Part shown: positions 43,803 to 48,976 of the stretch, piece after piece
Position numbering within the stretch: the stretch's first letter is position 1
How the letters are laid out: each line of letters starts with the position of its first letter
Program-made: the position numbers and the translations under genes
Assembly (NCBI GenBank): GCA_016780775.1
Contig: JADHLI010000016.1
Location: forward strand, 1 to 48,976
Direction of reading: 5' to 3'
From: Alphaproteobacteria bacterium
GTDB taxonomy: Bacteria; Pseudomonadota; Alphaproteobacteria; Puniceispirillales; Puniceispirillaceae
Length of the DNA: 48,976 nucleotides
The notes under the pieces: model-generated
Told to the model about the DNA's origin: nothing
Seen by the model: only the letters and a program-made list of their open reading frames with translations
The model's database searches: none

Positions 43803-43834
43803 ATTATACCCCATTTATAGGGTATTATTATACC
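43803..43834 (-). promoter_or_regulatory. Promoter/operator of HGG-motif gene
   Basis: Two copies of GGTATAAT on the minus strand (43803-43810 and 43827-43834), plus an inverted near copy at 43821-43828 and the inverted pair ATACCC / GGGTAT, lie directly upstream of the start at 43800. The TATAAT hexamers fit a -10 box and the symmetry fits an overlapping operator. No clear -35 box is seen. Confidence 0.5.
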
Positions 43835-44046
43835 ATGACATTGGGATGCCATCTAGGCAGGTGAAACCAAGTAACAATGGGCAAATATCTGAGGTTCAAG
43901 GGCCGTGGACCGCCGTTCGGGGTGCTGTGTTAGATTACATCAATGCGAAGGTGATGCATAAATGTTTGCAGGGTGAAATAAAAACACTTCTTCTGCTGCT
44001 GACCAGTTTGTTGTTCTATTTTTCAGGATAGTTTTGGAGAACAGCG

Positions 44047-45006
44047 TTGAGCAGTTTAGAGCTTATCAATCTTGAAAAATGGTATGGGCAGACACAGGCT
44101 GTTGGCGGGGTCAACCTTCATCTGCCGACAAGTCAATATTGCTGTTTGCTTGGCCCATCGGGCTGCGGGAAAACATCACTCCTTAGAATGATAGCTGGGC
44201 ATGAACAGATTAGCGAAGGCGATGTCATTTTGGATAACAAGAATATATCCGATATTCCACCAGCCCAGCGTAGCACCTCAATGATGTTTCAAAACTACGC
44301 GCTTTTCCCCCATTTAAAGGTCATCGATAATGTCGCCTTTGCACTGAAGCTCTCAGGGGTTGGCAAAGCAGAGCGACACGAAAAAGCAATGGAAATGATT
44401 GAGAGTGTTCAGCTCAAAAATATGGCTAACCGTTACCCCAATCAATTATCTGGAGGCCAGCAACAACGTGTAGCACTAGCGAGGGCGCTTATCACCAAAC
44501 CAAAATTACTTTTGCTTGATGAACCACTCTCGGCTCTTGATCCGTTTTTACGAATTGAAATGCGTGCCGAATTAAAAGCACTTCAGCGTCAACTTGATAT
44601 CACTTTTGTACACGTCACCCACAGCCAAGAAGAGGCAATGGCTCTGTCTGACCTTGTTCTGGTCATGAATGCCGGCAAGGTTGAGCAGCAGGGCACGCCC
44701 TATGATGTGTTTACAAGACCAATAAATCGTTTTGTTGCCCAATTTATTGGCGGCCACAACGTAATTGAGATTAACGGTGCGTCAGTCTCGGTAAGAGAAG
44801 ACCGAATTAAGATTGTGGCAGGGGGGAAAGATGAAGTCACAAGTATTGAATTTTTGGGCTCTGTGGTTCGTCTGAAGGTGCGGTCATCTTCAGGAACACT
44901 GACAGTTGTTTTGTCAGATACAGAATTCGAAAAGCTAAATCTGGAATATGGCAATCCAGTAACAGCAAGCTGGTCAAAAAAGGACCAGCTCCCCCTCAAA
45001 GCATAA
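44047..45006 (+). CDS. potA: PotA-like ABC importer ATPase
   Basis: A 319-aa ABC ATPase of the polyamine/opine group. Walker A GPSGCGKT is at residues 36-43, signature LSGGQQQR near 138 and Walker B DEPLSALDPF near 160. A TOBE-like C-terminal domain covers about 245-319. The start is TTG 44047 with a TTGGAGA site 7 nt upstream; no ATG is nearby. It is the first of a four-gene importer set; the gene symbol is by family only, and the substrate may not be a polyamine. Confidence 0.85.
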   Translation: MSSLELINLEKWYGQTQAVGGVNLHLPTSQYCCLLGPSGCGKTSLLRMIAGHEQISEGDVILDNKNISDIPPAQRSTSMMFQNYALFPHLKVIDNVAFALKLSGVGKAERHEKAMEMIESVQLKNMANRYPNQLSGGQQQRVALARALITKPKLLLLDEPLSALDPFLRIEMRAELKALQRQLDITFVHVTHSQEEAMALSDLVLVMNAGKVEQQGTPYDVFTRPINRFVAQFIGGHNVIEINGASVSVREDRIKIVAGGKDEVTSIEFLGSVVRLKVRSSSGTLTVVLSDTEFEKLNLEYGNPVTASWSKKDQLPLKA

Positions 45007-45020
45007 GAAAGGATGATATT

Positions 45021-46283
45021 ATGATGAGGAAATTTAATAGAAGAACGATGCTAAAAGCAACAGGGGCCAGCATTACATTAGCTGGATTTGGATTGGCCTC
45101 CCCTGTTGTTCATTCAGCAAATGAAAAAGTGGTTCGTTATCTTGGAACCGCTACCACGATGGGCAGTGAGATAGATAAAAAACTTTTCGAAGATACCGGG
45201 ATAAAGGTGCAATATATTCCTGTCACGACTGATGAAGTGACCAAGCGTGTTCTGACCCAGCCAAATAGTTTCGATATTGTGGATACAGAGTATTTCAGCC
45301 TACCAAAGCTTGTCCCTTCAGGCAATATTTTAGGCATGGACTCAAAGCGTATCAAAGAATTTGATAACATTAGCACTACCCACACACTCGGCGAAATTGG
45401 CGGCAAAAAAATTGGTGATCAGGGAACAGCTCCTAAAAAAGTTTTCTATTTGAAAGATGAAAATTCAAAAGAATCTTCGTCAGAGCCTACAAGATGGGCA
45501 ACTTTAATCCCAACGGTATTTAACGCAGATACGCTGGGTATTCGACCTGACCTCATCAAACGGCCTATCAGTAGCTGGGCTGAATTGTTAAATCCTGAAT
45601 TCAAGGGCAAGGCCTCAATCCTGAACATTCCGTCTATTGGCATTATGGATGCGGCAATGGTTGTTGAAGCTATGGGTGAATATCAATATCCCGATAAAGG
45701 AAATATGACTCGTGATGAAATTGATATGACCATCAAAATTCTGATTGAGGCTAAGAAAGCTGGCCAGTTTAGAGCATTATGGTCAGATTTTAATGAAAGT
45801 GTAAATCTTATGGCCTCTGGCGAAGTAGTGATCCAATCTATGTGGTCGCCTGCGATTACAGCAGTTCGGACACAAGGTATCCCTTGCGTGTACCAGCCTT
45901 TGAAAGAAGGCTATCGTGCATGGGCAGTCGGCTTTGCGCTTTCAGCTGCAACAAAAGGTTATCAGGCGGATGTTTGTTATGAATTCATCAACTGGTATCT
46001 GTCAGGCTTTGTTGGTGGTTATCTCAATCGCCAAGGTTATTATTCTGCTGTTCCAAAGACTGCAAAAGAATATATGGCCGATTACGAATGGGATTACTGG
46101 ATGCTTGGCAAACCAGCCACTCAAGATATCACCGCACCAGATGGCAAAAAGCTTGCTGGAGCAGGTGAAGTGCGTGATGGCGGCTCATTCGAAGCTCGTA
46201 TGGGCGGCGTTGCCTGTTGGAACGCAACAATGGACGAAAACCGTTACATGGTGCGTAAGTGGAACGAGTTTGTAGCGGCATAA
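45021..46283 (+). CDS. Tat-type extracellular solute-binding protein (PotD family)
   Basis: A 420-aa periplasmic binding protein. The N-terminus NRRTMLKATGASITLAG is a twin-arginine signal, with cleavage near residue 33, so the protein is probably exported folded. The remainder is of the PotD/spermidine-putrescine type (family 1 solute-binding), longer than E. coli PotD (about 350). Substrate is unknown; the linked racemase suggests an amino-acid-like or ureide compound. Confidence 0.85.
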   Translation: MMRKFNRRTMLKATGASITLAGFGLASPVVHSANEKVVRYLGTATTMGSEIDKKLFEDTGIKVQYIPVTTDEVTKRVLTQPNSFDIVDTEYFSLPKLVPSGNILGMDSKRIKEFDNISTTHTLGEIGGKKIGDQGTAPKKVFYLKDENSKESSSEPTRWATLIPTVFNADTLGIRPDLIKRPISSWAELLNPEFKGKASILNIPSIGIMDAAMVVEAMGEYQYPDKGNMTRDEIDMTIKILIEAKKAGQFRALWSDFNESVNLMASGEVVIQSMWSPAITAVRTQGIPCVYQPLKEGYRAWAVGFALSAATKGYQADVCYEFINWYLSGFVGGYLNRQGYYSAVPKTAKEYMADYEWDYWMLGKPATQDITAPDGKKLAGAGEVRDGGSFEARMGGVACWNATMDENRYMVRKWNEFVAA

Positions 46284-46350
46284 ATTTTAAATAGGTGGTC
46301 TGCGATTACACAGGAACGGTTGCAGACCACTCAATTGTTAAGTCAATTTG

Positions 46351-47241
46351 ATGAGCTTTGATATGTCCATTCCCAGACGGCTTGTTCCTCTGATATTGTC
46401 CCTTCCTTTTGCGACAGTTATTTTCGCCTTCTTCATTATTCCATTGGCTCTCGTGATTATGGTGAGCTTCTGGGATTACAATTCCTATTCCATTATTCCT
46501 GATTTTATTTTTACGAATTATGAGGATATTTTTTATGGCTGTATAAAAAGCCTGCCTGATTTATGCACCTCCTTCGCCACATATCTTTCTAGCCTAAAAT
46601 TTGTCTTTATCGTTTGGCTCATCACGCTTGTTATAGGTTTTTTAGTCGCTCTTTTTCTAGCGTTCTGTGTTTCAACATTGCAGATGCAAGTAGTTTTATT
46701 TCTGCTATGTACAATCCCATTTTGGACATCGAATGTAATACGGATGATATCTTGGATTCCACTGTTAGGAAGAAATGGTTTGGTTAATTCTACTCTTCAG
46801 GATATGGGCTTGATAGAAGCACCATTTGAATGGCTTTTATATTCCCAATTTTCTGTTGTTTTAGCCTTTGTGCACCTCTATGTCCTGTTTATGGTCGTTC
46901 CCATTTTTAATTCGATGATGCGGATTGATCGATCTTTGCTAGAAGCCGCACACGATGCTGGAGCGACAACATGGCAGACTCTCACAAATATAATCATCCC
47001 TCTATGCAGGCCAGGGATAATCATTGGGTCTATTTTTGTAATCACCATTGTCATGGGGGATTTCCTAACCATTGGCGTTATGGGAGGGCAGCAAATTCCA
47101 TCTGTGGGAAAAATTATAAATGTTGAAATGACCTATCTTCAGTTTCCAGCTGCGGCCGCTAATGCTGTGATACTTATCATTGTTACTTTAATGATTATCT
47201 TTGCAATGACCAAGCTGGTCGATATTCGAAAAGAGCTATAA
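46351..47241 (+). CDS. potB: PotB-like ABC permease
   Basis: A 296-aa inner-membrane permease with about six helices and the EAA loop LLEAAHDAGATTWQTLTNII near residues 190-210. I use ATG 46351; a TTG one codon upstream also fits. A gap of 67 bp after the binding-protein gene contains a GGTGGTCTGC / GCAGACCACT inverted pair (46291-46332 region), probably a stem-loop. It abuts the next permease gene (stop TAA then ATG). Confidence 0.85.
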   Translation: MSFDMSIPRRLVPLILSLPFATVIFAFFIIPLALVIMVSFWDYNSYSIIPDFIFTNYEDIFYGCIKSLPDLCTSFATYLSSLKFVFIVWLITLVIGFLVALFLAFCVSTLQMQVVLFLLCTIPFWTSNVIRMISWIPLLGRNGLVNSTLQDMGLIEAPFEWLLYSQFSVVLAFVHLYVLFMVVPIFNSMMRIDRSLLEAAHDAGATTWQTLTNIIIPLCRPGIIIGSIFVITIVMGDFLTIGVMGGQQIPSVGKIINVEMTYLQFPAAAANAVILIIVTLMIIFAMTKLVDIRKEL

Positions 47242-48135
47242 ATGATTAATCGAAATTTCAGAATAATGCTTGGCTTGTTTTTTTCCCTTTTCATAATTTT
47301 TTTATACGGGCCAACCATATCTATTCTGGTGTTATCTTTTCAAGGCCCGGAGGGCGGTCTTACATTTCCCATGCGTGGCTTTTCAACATTTTGGTTTGAA
47401 TCGCTCTTTGATGGCGTTGGTGTCATAGATATATGGGGCGCTTTTGGGCGTTCAATCAGACTGGGTTTGGTTGTGATGGTCCTTACTGTAATCCTTAGCT
47501 TATGCGCAGGTATGGCATTTAGAAAACATTTTGCCCTATCCGCATTTTTATTCTACGCCACCATCTCATCTCTTATCGTCCCATCAATTGTCATCAGTCT
47601 TGGCGTTGCACTTGAGTTCAGAATTCTAGATGACATCATAAAATATGTTGGTGGGAATATGCAGATACAATGGATAATAAATGACTTCAGAACTACAATG
47701 GGTCTTTTTACTTCAGGTTTAGGGGCACAGCTGACCTGGACCCTGCCCTTTGGCTTGCTGATTATGTTTGCAGTATTTAACCGTTTTGATCCCTCTTATG
47801 AGGAGGCCGCTCGTGATTTAGGCGCCGGACCATGGCAGACATTCAAAGAGGCCGTACTTCCAATTATTGCCCCTTCGTTAATAGGTGTTGCCTTATTTGG
47901 TTTTACATTGAGTTATGATGAAATCGCGCGATCCTCTCAAGCAATAGGCGGTCTGAATACTTTGCCGCTGGAATTGCGTGGTTTGACCACAACGGTTACA
48001 GATCCAACTATTTATGCACTAGGTACATTAACAACAGCGGTTAGTTTTTGTGCGATTTTCCTCTTCTTAACCTTGTTTTTCATTCTGCGCCGGCGAACCA
48101 GCAAACGGCCACCCCAAGAAAGCCTTCCATCATGA
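47242..48135 (+). CDS. potC: PotC-like ABC permease
   Basis: A 297-aa permease with about six helices and the EAA loop YEEAARDLGAGPWQTFKEAV near residues 185-205. It starts directly after the PotB-like stop codon and overlaps the racemase gene by 4 bp (ATGA), so the whole importer and the racemase are translationally coupled. Confidence 0.85.
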   Translation: MINRNFRIMLGLFFSLFIIFLYGPTISILVLSFQGPEGGLTFPMRGFSTFWFESLFDGVGVIDIWGAFGRSIRLGLVVMVLTVILSLCAGMAFRKHFALSAFLFYATISSLIVPSIVISLGVALEFRILDDIIKYVGGNMQIQWIINDFRTTMGLFTSGLGAQLTWTLPFGLLIMFAVFNRFDPSYEEAARDLGAGPWQTFKEAVLPIIAPSLIGVALFGFTLSYDEIARSSQAIGGLNTLPLELRGLTTTVTDPTIYALGTLTTAVSFCAIFLFLTLFFILRRRTSKRPPQESLPS

Positions 48136-48785
48136 CATTGATTGCGTTTATCAACCCGAATTCTACAACTGAGATGACAGAAAGCTGTGTTCGTGCAGGA
48201 AGGGCAAGTTTGATCCCAGGTATGCAGCTTACGGGTTTTACCAACCTAGATGGGCCGTCCTCTATACAAGGTGCAGCTGATGGCGAAACTGCTGTGCCCG
48301 GCCTGCTTTCCCTGATTGAGGCCAACGAACATATGGAAGGGTTTATCATAGGCTGTTTTGATAATACCGGTCTAGATGAAGCGCGCAAATTAACTAACAA
48401 GCCGGTGATTGGGATTGGTCAGGCAGCCTATCACATGGCCGCTTTGAACAGCGAAAGATTTGTGGTCTTAACAACCCTTGATGTATCTGTCCCGGTTATA
48501 AAGGAAAATATTGAAGAGTTGGGTTTTGCAAGATGGTGTGAGGATGTGCAGGCTAGTGGCGTCCCAGTACTTCAACTTGAATTTCAGCCTGAAATTGCAG
48601 TTCCAAAAGTTAGAAAAGCGATAAACAAGATTAAAAAACAATTTCCTGAAGCTGCTGTTGTGCTGGGCTGCGCCGGAATGACTATTATTAAATCTGAATT
48701 ACTGGATCGTCAAAAAACGGTGCAGTTGATCGATCCTGTTACCTCAGCAATTCGGCTTATGTGTGCGGCGATAAAAGAGGTTTGA
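48132..48785 (+). CDS. Asp/Glu/hydantoin racemase family protein
   Basis: A 217-aa racemase of the hydantoin/allantoin subgroup. The two catalytic cysteines are C75 (in IGCFDNTG) and C180 (in LGCAGM), the usual two-base pair of cofactor-independent racemases. N-terminal FINPNSTTEMTE matches the family's INPNSS motif. I use ATG 48132, which overlaps the permease stop (ATGA); an in-frame extension to 48048 lies within the permease gene. Coupling to the importer suggests it acts on the imported compound. Confidence 0.85.
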   Translation: MTLIAFINPNSTTEMTESCVRAGRASLIPGMQLTGFTNLDGPSSIQGAADGETAVPGLLSLIEANEHMEGFIIGCFDNTGLDEARKLTNKPVIGIGQAAYHMAALNSERFVVLTTLDVSVPVIKENIEELGFARWCEDVQASGVPVLQLEFQPEIAVPKVRKAINKIKKQFPEAAVVLGCAGMTIIKSELLDRQKTVQLIDPVTSAIRLMCAAIKEV

Positions 48786-48976
48786 AGGTGGAGAAAGGGT
48801 TTGTCCCATGGACGGTATGAAAGTGCCAAAGCTGCAATTTATCCATTGTCATGTTTCCAACGAGCAGGAAAAATAAAATAGTGCTGAATTTTATGCATCA
48901 GGGGTAGATAATTTTAGCAGTATAGGATGATGTTTAGAGGCTGTACTAATAATCAAGACATTTTTATTTGTCCAAA
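48786..48976. other. Right-edge segment without a recognised gene
   Basis: The last 191 bp hold no gene I can support. A 22-codon frame from ATG 48808 ends quickly at TAA. The region is AT-rich at the end. Further genes of the importer operon could start beyond the window. Confidence 0.5.

Noticed and set aside
43433-43864. 143-aa plus-strand ORF opposite the HGG-motif gene
   Set aside because: Antisense shadow; the minus strand carries the recognisable zinc-knuckle and HGGxSTG motifs.
43888-43905. Second att-like copy (GAGGTTCAAGGGCC) at the right end of the element
   Set aside because: It matches the tRNA remnant only in the common T-arm letters, too weak to be called a direct repeat.
43846-44031. 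61-aa ORF between the HGG-motif gene and the importer
   Set aside because: No ribosome-binding site, no recognisable motif and an unnatural composition; probably a chance frame.
48808-48876. Short 22-codon frame after the racemase gene
   Set aside because: Too short and without any supporting feature.

Overview
The window looks like chromosomal DNA of a marine alphaproteobacterium, possibly of the SAR116 type. This placement is an inference from gene content: MmcB, a suf operon led by an Rrf2 regulator, an ATM1-type exporter beside suf, an orphan Rieske oxygenase, SelO, and polyamine-type and NMT1-type ABC importers. Most genes are tightly packed, with frequent 1-11 nt overlaps. Two stretches differ: the AT-rich nuclease-like gene beside tRNA-Val at the left edge, and the segment around 39.5-43.9 kb, which carries a small replication-type mobile element.

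Layout. 1-1.5 kb: 3' part of tRNA-Val(GAC), then a PD-(D/E)XK-like gene that looks acquired. 1.6-9.2 kb: ArsH, a YdfG-like dehydrogenase, a frameshifted GFA-family gene, a TPR lipoprotein-like secreted protein, several small exported or membrane proteins, a DUF1028 protein, MmcB, a methyltransferase and a PhnZ/TmpB-like HD protein. 9.4-11.6 kb: two membrane proteins, one with a type IV prepilin-like N-terminus, followed by an orphan ParA-like ATPase. 11.6-16.2 kb: Rieske oxygenase, SelO, and a divergent Lrp regulator / alanine dehydrogenase pair. 16.3-17.1 kb: tRNA-Ala(TGC), rpmF and hspQ. 17.3-26.3 kb: a long Fe-S assembly cluster (Rrf2 regulator, sufB, sufC, sufD, sufS, SufT-like protein, A-type carrier, ATM1-like exporter, alpha/beta hydrolase) behind a 27-bp near-perfect palindrome. 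26.3-33.3 kb: NAD kinase, FdhD, MobA, arabinose-5-phosphate isomerase and a complete queA-tgt-queG queuosine block. 33.3-39.5 kb: ammonium transporter, histone-deacetylase-like amidohydrolase, a repeat-bearing exported protein and an NMT1/SsuA-type ABC importer. 39.5-43.9 kb: two unknown membrane or secreted proteins, a tRNA 3'-end remnant (putative att site), an AlpA-like regulator, a P4/D5-type primase-helicase, an 82-bp hairpin element and an HGGxSTG phage-type zinc protein. 44.0-48.8 kb: a PotABCD-like importer translationally coupled to an Asp/Glu/hydantoin-type racemase.

The genes suggest an aerobic heterotroph that takes up ammonium, polyamine-like or amide-like compounds and an NMT1-family substrate, and that controls Fe-S assembly through an Rrf2 regulator. 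The least explained items are the pseudopilin-like/ParA module, the integrase-less primase element with its large hairpin, and the recurrence of short tandem repeats (5, 15, 16 and 18 bp units) at gene boundaries. I did not see a clear, complete, entirely new system; these are the best candidates.
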